64,000 bases of DNA from an uncultured Collinsella sp. (GCA_900550195.1 URRB01000003.1:62001-126000); one strand, 5' to 3'. Counted from the first letter of the stretch, positions 36,090 through 45,371 are shown. Notes: generated by a model from the sequence alone, not told the origin. Made by a program: numbers and translations.

Positions 36090-38174
36090 ATGGATACTAC
36101 CGATAGCGCCTATGGCGACAAACTCGTCCGTCTCGATACGTTCGATACCGCCGTGGCGGTCGACCCCAGCGCCGAGGACGACGCCAAGCGTCGGTTTATG
36201 ACGCTTATTCTCCAGACGGCCCACCGCAACAACGGCAACATCGGGCACGTGCTGCGCGCGACCAACACGAGCGGCGAGGTCTTTGCCGTCAAGCTACTCA
36301 AGGACAATGCCATCCTTTCCGGCCAAGCCCCCGACCGCTCCGCCGAGCAAGCGGCTGCGCACCTGGCCAATACCGCCGCGCTGTTCGAGGAGTACCGTCA
36401 TCTGTGCACTGTCTCGCACCTGCGCGGATTTCCGCGCGTCTATGGCTATGGATCGTGCGAGGACGACCCGCTCATCCTCATGGAGTGGGTCGAGGGCACC
36501 TCGCTCAAGCAGGCGCTGCCCTTGCTTCCGCACGATGCCTCGGGCGGGCTAGCCACCCAGATGGTGGCCGCCGTTGGAAACGCCGTGCTTCGCGCACTCC
36601 TGATGACCCAGGGACTCGTAAATCCGGTCGTCCATCGCGACCTGTCGCCCGCCAATATCATGTTCCGTACCACCAGTCGAACGCTCGAGCAGCAGATCGT
36701 CGATTGCTCCTTTGACCCCTGCCTCATCGACATGGGCTCCGCGACCATGGCCCTCGGCGATGACACGATCACCCGGCGCGCCGACATCTGGCGCTTTGCC
36801 ACGCCCGCATACGCCGCGCCCGAGATGCTCACGCAGGATATCGAAGGCATCGCGGCCCTTCGCCGCTCGCCCGCAATCGATGTCTACGCGCTTTCGAGCA
36901 TTCTGTACCAGCTCTACAGCGGTCGCAAACCGTTCGATGTGGAGTCGACGGGTGCCGCGGCAACCGGTTCGTTCTACCTCATAAAGACCAAGACCAAGCC
37001 GGCGCCGCTCGAGCCGCGATGCAGTGACGACGAGGCGCTCGTCCAAATCATCATGAAAGGCATCTCAGTCGAGCAGCGTGATCGTCCCACCGAACAGCAG
37101 ATGCTCGAGGTGCTCTCGGCATACCTCACCGATGCCGAATCCGAGGGCCGCGAGGGCGCGGGCAGTGACACCGCAATTGACATCGACTCCGGTACGCACC
37201 TTAAGGTCGACGTCGCCGGCGAGCGCGCGAGAGAGATCCTGGAGCAGGCCCGGCACGATGCCATGACCCGCCGCCGCTTTATTATCGGTGGCGTTGTCGC
37301 AGCCGTTGCGGGGCTAGGCGTTATCGGGGCGGCAACCCATGGCTTTGGCATCCCCGACTACCTGGACGGCATCCGCAGTTCACTTGACGACTACACTTGG
37401 GATCAGCTGCAGGAGATTTCGCTCAAGATTAAGGCCACCGAGACCCGTAGCGAGGCACGCGAGATTGCCAGGCGCTATCATCTGCTCGATGCCGATGGGC
37501 ATATCCCCTATCCGTGTACCAAGCGTGTCACGCTCACCAACGGGCTGCAGGTTGGCGCGCAGCTTGTGGGCATCCGCCACGATGAGCTTCTGGACGGGAC
37601 GGGCAAGGCCGGACTAACGTTTATGTTCGACGCGGGTATTGCCGAGCGCAACGCTGCGGCTGAACCGCCGAGCGCCGGCTGGGCAGATTGCGAGCTGCGG
37701 GAATGGCTCAACGGCGACGGCCTTAAGCTGCTGCCCAACGAGTTGCGCGCACTCATTAAAGGGGTCAAGAAGGTCTCGAACAATGTGGGCGCCGCCAACA
37801 GCGCATCGTGCCTGAGCGAGTTGCCCGCAACCCTTTGGCTGCCCGCCATGGTCGAGCTGTGCGGTACGCAACCGCCCGATTCGTTTACCGAGGGCTATCA
37901 CTACCTGGCAGACATCTACAACGGCGAGGGCAGGGAGTATCAGCTCTTCCGCGAGCTCAAGGTGAGCCCGTATTCCACGAACGAGACGATGGTCCGCCAG
38001 TGGAAGGGCAAGGACACCTGTTGGTGGGAGCGCACGGTGAGCCCCGACACATCGGAGAGCGAAGGCACGCTCTATATGAACCGCGTGGGGCACGACGGCG
38101 ACGTCTTTACGTACGCAACGCCTGCGGAAAAGCCAAGCAAGCTAACCTGTGTGATCCCCGGGTTCTGTATCTAG
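36090..38174 (+). CDS. Membrane Ser/Thr protein kinase with DUF6273-like extracellular domain
   Basis: This is a 694-residue kinase. Catalytic landmarks are lysine 68 (FAVKLL), HRDLSPAN at 182-189 with catalytic Asp184, LIDMGSA with metal-binding Asp214 (DMG in place of DFG), and APEM. The usual Gly-rich loop is poorly preserved. One membrane segment (about 397-416) follows a basic RRRF stop. The outer part (about 430-694) resembles DUF6273: LREWLNGDGLKLLP, then TCWWERTVSP and VIPGFCI at the end. No PASTA repeats are present. It pairs with the FHA gene upstream. AAAGGAACGCC precedes the ATG. Confidence 0.88.
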   Translation: MDTTDSAYGDKLVRLDTFDTAVAVDPSAEDDAKRRFMTLILQTAHRNNGNIGHVLRATNTSGEVFAVKLLKDNAILSGQAPDRSAEQAAAHLANTAALFEEYRHLCTVSHLRGFPRVYGYGSCEDDPLILMEWVEGTSLKQALPLLPHDASGGLATQMVAAVGNAVLRALLMTQGLVNPVVHRDLSPANIMFRTTSRTLEQQIVDCSFDPCLIDMGSATMALGDDTITRRADIWRFATPAYAAPEMLTQDIEGIAALRRSPAIDVYALSSILYQLYSGRKPFDVESTGAAATGSFYLIKTKTKPAPLEPRCSDDEALVQIIMKGISVEQRDRPTEQQMLEVLSAYLTDAESEGREGAGSDTAIDIDSGTHLKVDVAGERAREILEQARHDAMTRRRFIIGGVVAAVAGLGVIGAATHGFGIPDYLDGIRSSLDDYTWDQLQEISLKIKATETRSEAREIARRYHLLDADGHIPYPCTKRVTLTNGLQVGAQLVGIRHDELLDGTGKAGLTFMFDAGIAERNAAAEPPSAGWADCELREWLNGDGLKLLPNELRALIKGVKKVSNNVGAANSASCLSELPATLWLPAMVELCGTQPPDSFTEGYHYLADIYNGEGREYQLFRELKVSPYSTNETMVRQWKGKDTCWWERTVSPDTSESEGTLYMNRVGHDGDVFTYATPAEKPSKLTCVIPGFCI

Positions 38175-38215
38175 GCGGCGGGCGTCTTGCCGTGACGGGA
38201 CCCCTCCCCGGCAAT

Positions 38216-38274
38216 TGTCTCGATCTGTAACGGTTAGAGGTCATATTTGCTGCTAGATGTTACAGAACGAGACA
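38216..38274. repeat. Palindrome family B, copy 3 (single)
   Basis: TGTCTCGATCTGTAAC and GTTACAGAACGAGACA surround 25 bases. It lies 42 bases past the kinase stop codon and 140 bases before the surface-protein gene. Confidence 0.9.
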
Positions 38275-38414
38275 TTAGCTTGCCGAGAACTTCGACTCAT
38301 AAATGTGACTCAAGTGTGTCGATATTTTCTTGCCAATGTTGCGCAACAGAAACCCTTTCGGCGGTCGTAACGTACGAATTGTCATAGGTACCCCTTCAAC
38401 GATTGGGAGAAGAA

Positions 38415-41400
38415 ATGGCAAAGTACGCACCTAAACACTTGGAAGTCTCAGTCGGCGCCGAGCCCTATCGCGCATTCGCGGGTCACAAGACCGCGCGACT
38501 CGCCGTCACCGCAGCCACCACCATCGCAATGACCGGCTCGTCGTTGCTCGCCCCGTTCTCGGCATTTGCCAACGATCTGAGCGACACCACGGCACAGGAC
38601 GCAATCATGTCCCCGCTCGCCGCCCACGCCGGCGAGGCGGCAGGCTCCGCAGTAAAGACGAACGCCCAGAAAATTGCCGACTTGCAGGCCGCAATCGACG
38701 CCGCAAAGGCTGCCGAGGCAGAAGCCAAGTCCGACTACGACACGGCGGTTGCCCCCTATACCGAAAAGCAGACGGTCCGCGACAACGCCCAGACTGCCTA
38801 CGACGCTTCCGTCTCCGACAATTCGCAGGCAGAAGCCGCCGCGCGTGCCGAATACGCCCGTCAACTCGATGAAAGCGTCAAGGCGGCCAACAGCGCCAGC
38901 GCCACGTTAAAGGATGCCCAGAGCAAGCTCGACACGGCCAAGGCCGATGCCGAAAGCAAGACGAAGGCACTCGACTCCGCAAAGCAGGCGGCAGCCGACG
39001 CACGGGCCAAGCTTGAGGAAGCCCAGAAGGCAGCCGCCAACGCAACGCCGGAGGAAATCAAGGCCGCCGAGCAGTCTGCCGCAGATGCCCAGAAGGTTCT
39101 TGACCAGGCAAAGGCCGCAAAAACCGCTGCCGACTCCGCACTCGCCGATGCCCAGCAGGCTCGGAGCGCCGCGCAAAGCGCTTACAACGAGGCGTCAGGC
39201 ACGCTGGCTTCCGCTCAGCAGGCAAAGACCGCCGCGGATGGTAAAGTAGTCGCGGCACAGGCAGCGTATGACAGCGCGCAAGCCGATTTGGCAGCCGCAA
39301 AGGCAGGCGCCGAGGGCCCGGAGTATGACGCCGCTCAGGCAAAGGTCGATACCGCCCGAAGCGCACTCGATCAGGCGAAGCAGCAGCAGGCGACTGCCGA
39401 AGCAGGTCTTTCTCAGGCAAATAGTGACGTTGCATCCAAGCGGGACGCCCTCACCGGTGCCGAAAGCGAGCTCGAAGCCAAGAAGCAGACAGTCGCAGCA
39501 GCCGAAAATGATGTAACGGCAGCCCAGGCGAAAGCCGATGCGGCGCAATCGGAGTTGACCTCGGCAAAGCAGGTGCATGCTGCCGAGCTGGAGAAGGCAA
39601 AGGCCGCTCAGAAACAAGTCGACCAGGCAAAAGCCGAGAAGGAGCAAGCAGACAAGGCGCTCGAAACTGCCAAGACAAACCAGGCGGCCGCCGATCAAGC
39701 CGTTGTCGATGCACAGAAAGCATACGATACGTGCAAGGCGGCAGCCGATAAGGCTACGACGGCGGAGGCGCAGAGCGTCATCGGCTTTTACCAATTCATC
39801 GGTGCCAACGATGCTGCAGACATCATCTATAAGCAGAGCGACTTAAACCCAACGACCATCGGCGATAAAAAGGACGGCACGTCACTCGACAACGCCAAGC
39901 TTTCGTTTGGCAAGCTGCGCGAGATTAATGAATATCGCAAAAGCGTCGGCCTTAGCGAGCTTAAGGTGACGGCCGAGCAGATGGCAATTGCTCAGTCGAA
40001 CTCCAATTACTCAGACGCCATGTTAGACCATTCAGACTATGCGCGATTCGAAAATGCCGCATGGAACTATGACTTGAAAAGAAATGTCGCACACCAGTGG
40101 GTTGATGAGGAAAAGATTATATTTGACCAGGCCGCAGCGAAAGCCGGCCTTGGCGAAATTGCCCCCAAAGATGCTTGGGATACTTTCTGGAGCCACGGCA
40201 CCGAATTCGGAGAGCAAAAGGTAGGCTTTGGCACCGTCGGCCACTATTTGAATATCGTACAGCCCGACGCCAAAACCATGGGATACGGCATTAATTCTCG
40301 AGGAACTCATCTCTCATATACCTACATCTTGGAGGTTGACGACAACTACGGTTCGTACGAGAAAGAATATTCAATCGATGAACTCGAGAGTCTCTTTGAT
40401 CAGTATCAGCTGAGTCTCTCCAAGGCCAGCGAAAACCTTGCCGCTGCAAAAGCGAACCTTGAGCAAAAGCGCAGCACAGCGGCATCGAAAGCCGATGCCG
40501 TAAAGGCAGCAGAGACCCTCGTCGCTCAAAAGCGAGAAGGCGTTGATACCGCGAACAGCAACCTTGCCACCGAAAATGGCAACGTGGCAGGTGCCGCTGC
40601 CGAGGTCGCTCAAGCAGGGCAGAATCTCGCCAAGGCAAACGGAAAAGTTGTCGAAGCCGAAGACCAGGTTAAAGCCGCCCAAAGCAACGTGGCGCCCGCA
40701 GAGCAGGTCGTCAACCAGAAGCGCGCCGAGCTTAAGGCATCGCAAGAGCAAGCCGCTCAGAGTCAGAAGAAGGTTGATGACGCCAAGGCAGAGGCTCTCT
40801 TAAAGCAGCAGGCTCTGCAAGATGCAAGGAAGGAACTTGCCAAGTATTCTGCCGATGTTGCTGCGGCCCAGGAGAAGGCTGACAAGGCCCATCAAACGCT
40901 CGATGAAGCCACGGCGGCTCAGACGTCTGCCCAGAGCGCTCTTGAAAAGGCGGAGCGCGACGCGGCTGCCAAGAAGCAGGCCCTCACTATCGCCAAGGAC
41001 GGCGTCGAGGCCAAGGCAGCGACCGCGGAGCACGCCGCGAGCGATCTGACCACGGCGGAAAACGACTTTGCTTCAAAGCAGGCACATGCCGATGCGTTGA
41101 ACAACGCGGCCGATAATCTCGCCACGGCCGAGGCAGCCAAGAAGGACGCCGACGCAGCAGTGACTGCGGCCGAAACTGCTCTTAGTGCGACGAATGATGC
41201 CGTAGCGAACGCCGAGCAGGCGGTCGAGAATTCTCAGGCCGCACCGGACGCCGCTGCCGCCGCTCTCGGAAAGCTCAAGTCCGTCAATGTCGAAAACGGC
41301 ATCGCAACCGGCTCCGATGCAAACGCGAACGATACACTCAATGCCCTCTTTGCCAAGTGCGTCGCCGCCAAGCAGGCAGAACATAACGCAAAGGCCGCAC

Positions 41401-41750
41401 TTGATGCCGCTCAGGCAGACCTTGATGCTGCGACGCCCGCCTACACCGCGGCGCTCAATGCCTACAACGAGGCGAAGGCAAAACGCGTAGCCGCCGAGCA
41501 AGCCCTGAAGGACGAGATCGCCCGCCAGGAGCAAGAGGCAGCGAAGGCCGAGCAGGCCAAGATCACGCAGGCTGCCGCTAAGCCGGTTGCTGGAAAGCCG
41601 TCTACCGGCAACGCCAAGACGGCCGCCAACTCGGCACTTCCCACCACGGGCGACAAAGCTGCGCTCGCCGGTGAGACGTTTGTCATCGGAGGCGTCGTGC
41701 TTGTAGCCGCCGGCGTCTTCCTAACCGACAAGAAACGTCGTCAGGAGTAG
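38415..41750 (+). CDS. LPXTG-anchored coiled-coil surface protein with central CAP/SCP domain
   Basis: This is a 1111-residue cell-wall protein. A signal peptide (about 27-52, ending near AFSAFAND-type sequence) is followed by an Ala/Lys/Asp-rich coiled coil (about 75-450). A globular CAP/SCP-like domain comes next (about 455-650, REINEYRKSVGLSEL, then MLDHSDYARFEN and VGHYLNIV). A second coiled coil runs from about 660 to 1060. It ends with the sortase signal LPTTGD, a hydrophobic span and KKRRQE. A role in adhesion or spacing at the cell surface is inferred. No sortase is in the window. GGGAGAAG precedes the ATG. A GC-rich terminator follows. Confidence 0.9.
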   Translation: MAKYAPKHLEVSVGAEPYRAFAGHKTARLAVTAATTIAMTGSSLLAPFSAFANDLSDTTAQDAIMSPLAAHAGEAAGSAVKTNAQKIADLQAAIDAAKAAEAEAKSDYDTAVAPYTEKQTVRDNAQTAYDASVSDNSQAEAAARAEYARQLDESVKAANSASATLKDAQSKLDTAKADAESKTKALDSAKQAAADARAKLEEAQKAAANATPEEIKAAEQSAADAQKVLDQAKAAKTAADSALADAQQARSAAQSAYNEASGTLASAQQAKTAADGKVVAAQAAYDSAQADLAAAKAGAEGPEYDAAQAKVDTARSALDQAKQQQATAEAGLSQANSDVASKRDALTGAESELEAKKQTVAAAENDVTAAQAKADAAQSELTSAKQVHAAELEKAKAAQKQVDQAKAEKEQADKALETAKTNQAAADQAVVDAQKAYDTCKAAADKATTAEAQSVIGFYQFIGANDAADIIYKQSDLNPTTIGDKKDGTSLDNAKLSFGKLREINEYRKSVGLSELKVTAEQMAIAQSNSNYSDAMLDHSDYARFENAAWNYDLKRNVAHQWVDEEKIIFDQAAAKAGLGEIAPKDAWDTFWSHGTEFGEQKVGFGTVGHYLNIVQPDAKTMGYGINSRGTHLSYTYILEVDDNYGSYEKEYSIDELESLFDQYQLSLSKASENLAAAKANLEQKRSTAASKADAVKAAETLVAQKREGVDTANSNLATENGNVAGAAAEVAQAGQNLAKANGKVVEAEDQVKAAQSNVAPAEQVVNQKRAELKASQEQAAQSQKKVDDAKAEALLKQQALQDARKELAKYSADVAAAQEKADKAHQTLDEATAAQTSAQSALEKAERDAAAKKQALTIAKDGVEAKAATAEHAASDLTTAENDFASKQAHADALNNAADNLATAEAAKKDADAAVTAAETALSATNDAVANAEQAVENSQAAPDAAAAALGKLKSVNVENGIATGSDANANDTLNALFAKCVAAKQAEHNAKAALDAAQADLDAATPAYTAALNAYNEAKAKRVAAEQALKDEIARQEQEAAKAEQAKITQAAAKPVAGKPSTGNAKTAANSALPTTGDKAALAGETFVIGGVVLVAAGVFLTDKKRRQE

Positions 41751-41809
41751 GGATTTCGGGAGGACGGCTTCTCCTCCCTCCCACTGCTTCGCAAACCCTG
41801 CTCAGCATG

Positions 41810-41846
41810 CGCCGGGGTGCCCATCTCGCGGGCGCCCCGGCGTTTT
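41810..41846 (+). terminator. Terminator after the LPXTG protein gene
   Basis: CGCCGGGGTGCCC pairs with GGGCGCCCCGGCG and is followed by TTTT. Confidence 0.88.
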
Positions 41847-41878
41847 ACGTTGTATAGCCGGGGCATCTGCTCCGAGAT

Positions 41879-42098
41879 TGTCTCGATCTGTAACAACTAG
41901 GACCCAAATATCGGTCTTACTGTTACAGATTGAGATGTTCGGGTTACCCTCGAATGGTTTGTCTCGATCTGTAACATCTAGCAGGCAAAACAGTCCCCAG
42001 ATGTTACAGATTGAGACGTTAAGTTGTGGCTCGATGTAATATCTAGATCTGTAACAGTTACTCGACAAAAACGGGTCTAGTTGTTACAGATTGAGACA
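41879..42098. repeat. Palindrome family B, copies 4-6 (tandem triplet)
   Basis: Units lie at 41879-41937, 41960-42018 and 42040-42098, starting 81 and 80 bp apart. Copy 5 has the most regular arms, extended by ATCT/AGAT inside. The left arm of copy 6 is degenerate (TATCTAGATCTGTAACA). The triplet ends 75 bases before the CsoR operator. Confidence 0.92.
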
Positions 42099-42173
42099 TT
42101 AGACCGGCTACGGTCCGCCGACCTGGCTATCACCTCGGCCAATAACAGAATGGCATACATTTCAATCTCCACT

Positions 42174-42203
42174 GTATACCCCCAGGGGGTATGGGTGTAT
42201 AGT
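42174..42203 (+). promoter_or_regulatory. CsoR operator and copA promoter
   Basis: ATACCCCCAGGGGGTAT is a near-perfect palindrome of the kind bound by CsoR copper repressors. TATAGT at 42198-42203 is the likely -10 box, so the palindrome covers the spacer and -35 region. A csoR gene lies at the end of the same cluster. Confidence 0.85.
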
Positions 42204-42250
42204 ATCAGCAGGTTAACAATTCCAACACCAAATTACAGAAAGGAGAAGCC

Positions 42251-44590
42251 ATGGCTCAGGATAAGTTTGACGTGGGCGGTATGACGTGCGCCGCGTGCCA
42301 AGCGCACGTGGACCGTGCCGTGAGCAAGCTCGACGGCGTCCAAAGCGTCGCGGTCAATCTGCTCGCCGGCTCTATGCTGGTGGACTACGACCCTGCGCAG
42401 GTCTCCCCCGACGATATCTGCACCGCTGTCGATCGCGCTGGCTACTCGGCCTCGCCCATCAGCGCGGGCACCGACGCCGCCTCAAGCGGCAGCTCGCAGG
42501 CCAGGTCTGACGTCACCCATATGGAGTCGCCCACCAAAAAGCTGGAGGCCGCCGCCTCTGCCATGCGTACCCGCCTCATCATCTCGATCATCTTCCTCAT
42601 CCCGCTGTTTTACACAGGCATGGGGCACATGCTCGGCTGGCCGCTGCCCGGCATCTTCACCGACCATACTCACAGCATGACGCTCGCCCTCACCGAGCTC
42701 GTCCTGCTCATCCCCATCGTCTATGTCAACGACGCGTACTTTATCAATGGGTTTAAATCGCTCGCGCACGGCGCGCCCACCATGGACGCCCTCATCGCCG
42801 TCGGCGCCACCGCGTCCATTGCCTGGTCGCTCTACGCCATGTTTATCATGGCCGACCAGCTGGCCACAGGTCAGGTACACGAGGCCATGATAACGGGCAT
42901 GGACAATCTGTATTTTGAGAGCGCCGGCACGATCCTGTCGCTGGTCACCGTGGGCAAATACCTCGAGACGCGCAGCAAGTCCAAGACCGGCGGCGCCATC
43001 GAGGCGCTCATCGACCTGGCGCCCAAGACCGCGACCATCGTGGCCGACGACGGCACCGAGACCGCTGTGGACGTCGACGCCATCCTTCCCGGCCAGGTGC
43101 TGCGTGTGCGCCCCGGCGAGTCCATCCCTGTCGACGGCGTGGTACTCGAGGGCGCTTCGGCCGTGGACGAAAGCGCACTGACCGGCGAGTCCATCCCCGT
43201 GGAGAAGACCGCCGGCGCCACCGTCAACGCCGCCACCGTCAACCGCACCGGATCGTTTACCTTCCGCGCTACGCGTGTGGGCGCTGACACGTCGCTCGCC
43301 AAGATTATCCAGCTCGTCGAGGACGCCAACGCCACCAAGGCACCCATTGCTCGACTGGCCGACAAGGTCGCCGGCGTGTTCGTGCCTGTGGTATTCGTGA
43401 TCTCGGCCGTGACCTTTGTGGTGTGGATGGCGCTGACCAGCGACGTGAATGAGGCGCTCACCTCCGCCGTCGCTGTGCTGGTGATCAGCTGCCCGTGCGC
43501 GCTGGGCCTGGCCACGCCCGTCGCCATTATGGTCGGCACCGGCAAGGGCGCCGAGATGGGCATTCTGTTTAAGAGCGCCGAGGCGCTGGAGAACCTGCGC
43601 AGCGTGGGCACCGTGGTGCTCGATAAGACGGGCACGGTCACCCGCGGCAAGCCTGCCGTGACCGATATCGTGGTAGCCACGCGCGCTGACGGCTCGCCCG
43701 CCATGAGCGAAAAGGCGCTGCTCAAGTTGGCCGCCGCGTTGGAGCGCTCGAGCGAGCACCCGCTGGCCGAGGCGATTATGGCCGAGTGTGAGACACGCGG
43801 GATCGTCGCGCGCATGGTCGAGGACTTTACTGCCGTGCCCGGGCGAGGCGTTACGGCGCGCGAGGGGCAAAACGCCATTGCAGCCGGCAACGTACGCCTG
43901 ATGGACGAGCTGGGCGTTACCGTGCCCGCGGGTCTTGCCGAACAATTTGCCGCCGAGGGCAAGACGCCGCTGTTCTTTGCCAAGAACGGCGAGCTTGCCG
44001 GCACCATTGCCGTGGCTGACGAGGTCAAGGAGACGAGCGCCGGGGCCATCGCCGCACTGCGCTCGCTTGGCGTCGACGTGCGCATGCTCACCGGCGACAA
44101 CCGCGTGACGGCCGAGGCCATCGCCCGCCGCGTGGGACTGACCAGCAAGCAGGTCATCGCCGACGTGCTTCCCGCCGACAAGGAGCGCCACGTGCGCGAG
44201 CTGCAGGATGCGGGCAGTAAGGTCGCCATGGTGGGCGACGGCATCAACGACTCCCCCGCCCTGGCGCGCGCCGACGTGGGCCTTGCTATCGGCACCGGCG
44301 CCGACATCGCCAAGGAGGGCGCCGACGTGGTACTCATGCGCAGCGACCTCATGGACGTCGCCCGCGCCATCGAGCTTTCGCGCGCCACGATCCGCAACAT
44401 CAAGCAGGACCTGTTCTGGGCGCTGTTCTACAACGGCATCGGCATTCCGCTGGCGGCGGGCGTGTTCTTCCCGCTCACCGGGTGGCAGCTCTCGCCGATG
44501 TTTGGCGCCGCGACCATGAGCCTGTCGAGCGTATGTGTCGTAAGCAACGCTCTGCGCCTAAAATCCTTTAAGCCCAAAGTGGCAAAATAG
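42251..44590 (+). CDS. copA: Copper-exporting P-type ATPase
   Basis: This 779-residue pump exports Cu(I). One N-terminal metal-binding domain (GMTCAAC, residues about 10-16) is followed by eight membrane segments. The transmembrane metal site is CPC in SCPCALGLATP, the phosphorylated aspartate is in DKTGTVT, and the nucleotide domain has HP and GDGIND motifs. The class IB CopA pattern (CPC, with Asn and Tyr/Ser sites in late helices) supports copper rather than zinc. AAAGGAG precedes the ATG. It is the first gene of a copA-copZ-csoR cluster behind a CsoR operator. Confidence 0.96.
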   Translation: MAQDKFDVGGMTCAACQAHVDRAVSKLDGVQSVAVNLLAGSMLVDYDPAQVSPDDICTAVDRAGYSASPISAGTDAASSGSSQARSDVTHMESPTKKLEAAASAMRTRLIISIIFLIPLFYTGMGHMLGWPLPGIFTDHTHSMTLALTELVLLIPIVYVNDAYFINGFKSLAHGAPTMDALIAVGATASIAWSLYAMFIMADQLATGQVHEAMITGMDNLYFESAGTILSLVTVGKYLETRSKSKTGGAIEALIDLAPKTATIVADDGTETAVDVDAILPGQVLRVRPGESIPVDGVVLEGASAVDESALTGESIPVEKTAGATVNAATVNRTGSFTFRATRVGADTSLAKIIQLVEDANATKAPIARLADKVAGVFVPVVFVISAVTFVVWMALTSDVNEALTSAVAVLVISCPCALGLATPVAIMVGTGKGAEMGILFKSAEALENLRSVGTVVLDKTGTVTRGKPAVTDIVVATRADGSPAMSEKALLKLAAALERSSEHPLAEAIMAECETRGIVARMVEDFTAVPGRGVTAREGQNAIAAGNVRLMDELGVTVPAGLAEQFAAEGKTPLFFAKNGELAGTIAVADEVKETSAGAIAALRSLGVDVRMLTGDNRVTAEAIARRVGLTSKQVIADVLPADKERHVRELQDAGSKVAMVGDGINDSPALARADVGLAIGTGADIAKEGADVVLMRSDLMDVARAIELSRATIRNIKQDLFWALFYNGIGIPLAAGVFFPLTGWQLSPMFGAATMSLSSVCVVSNALRLKSFKPKVAK

Positions 44591-44629
44591 GATCACCATT
44601 AAGTCCATTTAGAACGGGTTTTCCAGGTG

Positions 44630-44713
44630 CCCGAGATTGACCTGAAAGAGGAGCGACGCGTACTTTGGTACGCGAGCGACGGCTTGAAGGTCAAGGTCGG
44701 GTGCCTGGGAAAG
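44630..44713 (+). ncRNA. Long structured element between copA and copZ
   Basis: CCAGGTGCCCGAGATTGACC pairs with GGTCAAGGTCGGGTGCCTGG over about 20 bp, and inside it CGCGTAC pairs with GTACGCG around a small loop. The element falls between two genes of the same orientation, so it is transcribed unless a promoter follows it. It may stabilise or process the copA-copZ message, or be a mobile RNA-like repeat. Its identity is unknown to me. Confidence 0.45.
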
Positions 44714-44737
44714 CCGACACAACAGAGAGGAATACCC

Positions 44738-44959
44738 ATGCGTTACACAATCAAGACTTCCGGCCTCATGTGCGGCCATTGCGACGCCACCGTCGAGACG
44801 GCGTTGCTCAACGTGGCCGGCGTGACCGACGCCGACGCCGATCACGAGACCCAGACCGTCCAAGTGGAGTGCGCCGACACCGTGACCGCCGAGCAGCTCG
44901 CCGCCGCTGTCGAGGCCGCGGGCGAGAAGTTCCACGCCCTGTCCGTGGCCGCCGCGTAG
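44738..44959 (+). CDS. copZ: Copper chaperone CopZ-like protein
   Basis: This is a 73-residue heavy-metal-associated domain protein that would carry Cu(I) to CopA. The metal site is GLMCGHCDATVE, and the ferredoxin-like fold is complete. AGAGG lies seven bases before the ATG at 44738. It is placed between copA and csoR. Confidence 0.92.
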   Translation: MRYTIKTSGLMCGHCDATVETALLNVAGVTDADADHETQTVQVECADTVTAEQLAAAVEAAGEKFHALSVAAA

Positions 44960-45007
44960 CAGCTACCAGAAGCATTCGACCCCATCGACCAGAAACGAGG
45001 ACCCGCT

Positions 45008-45280
45008 ATGATGGCAGACCATAAATCGGTGACCCGCATGCTCAAGACGGCACGCGGTCAGATCGACGGCATCCTGCGGATGGTCGATGAGGACCGCTAC
45101 TGCGTCGATATTTCCACGCAGCTCATGGCAACGCAGGCGCTCCTCGCGCGCATTAACGCCGACGTGCTCAAGGCGCATATCGAGGGCTGCGTGACTTCGG
45201 CAATCGAATCGGGCGACGAAGACCTCAAAGCCGCCAAGCTCGCCGAAATCGAACGCGTCGTCGACAAGCTCTCCAAGTAA
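45008..45280 (+). CDS. csoR: Copper-sensing repressor CsoR
   Basis: This 90-residue four-helix repressor releases DNA when it binds Cu(I). The Cys-His-Cys ligand set is visible: the first cysteine in RYCVDIS (about residue 32), then KAHIEGC with His and Cys. The N-terminal RMLKTARGQIDGI is the family's DNA-contact helix. It closes the copper cluster, 48 bp after copZ. Two ATGs stand together at the start, with GAGGA upstream. It presumably controls the operator at 42174. Confidence 0.94.
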   Translation: MMADHKSVTRMLKTARGQIDGILRMVDEDRYCVDISTQLMATQALLARINADVLKAHIEGCVTSAIESGDEDLKAAKLAEIERVVDKLSK

Positions 45281-45324
45281 TAGGGGCATTGGGGACAGAC
45301 TTCTTTGCACCGTCTTGGTATTCC

Positions 45325-45371
45325 GGGGACAGGTATGTTTGCACCACATTGGTGCAGATTAACCTGTCCCC
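45325..45371. repeat. Nested inverted repeat (family E)
   Basis: GGGGACAGGT and ACCTGTCCCC enclose TGCACCACATTGGTGCA, a second palindrome. A partial copy of the same words (GGGGACAGACTTCTTTGCACC) lies just upstream at 45292, and GGGACAGGTTTATTTTGG occurs at 63418 near the recombinase gene. Confidence 0.7.

Larger units (their letters stand above)
41751..42250. other. 500-bp region: terminator, three family B palindromes, CsoR operator
   Basis: Between the surface-protein gene and copA lie a terminator (41810-41846), family B copies 4-6 (41879-42098) and the copA promoter/operator (42174-42203). No gene is seen. Confidence 0.7.

Noticed and set aside
41879..42098. CRISPR array
   Set aside because: The repeated unit is palindromic with alternating orientation, only two or three units occur per site, there are no cas genes, and the same units are scattered over several intergenic regions.
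42482..44191. 569-codon open frame opposite copA
   Set aside because: Shadow of the P-type ATPase gene.
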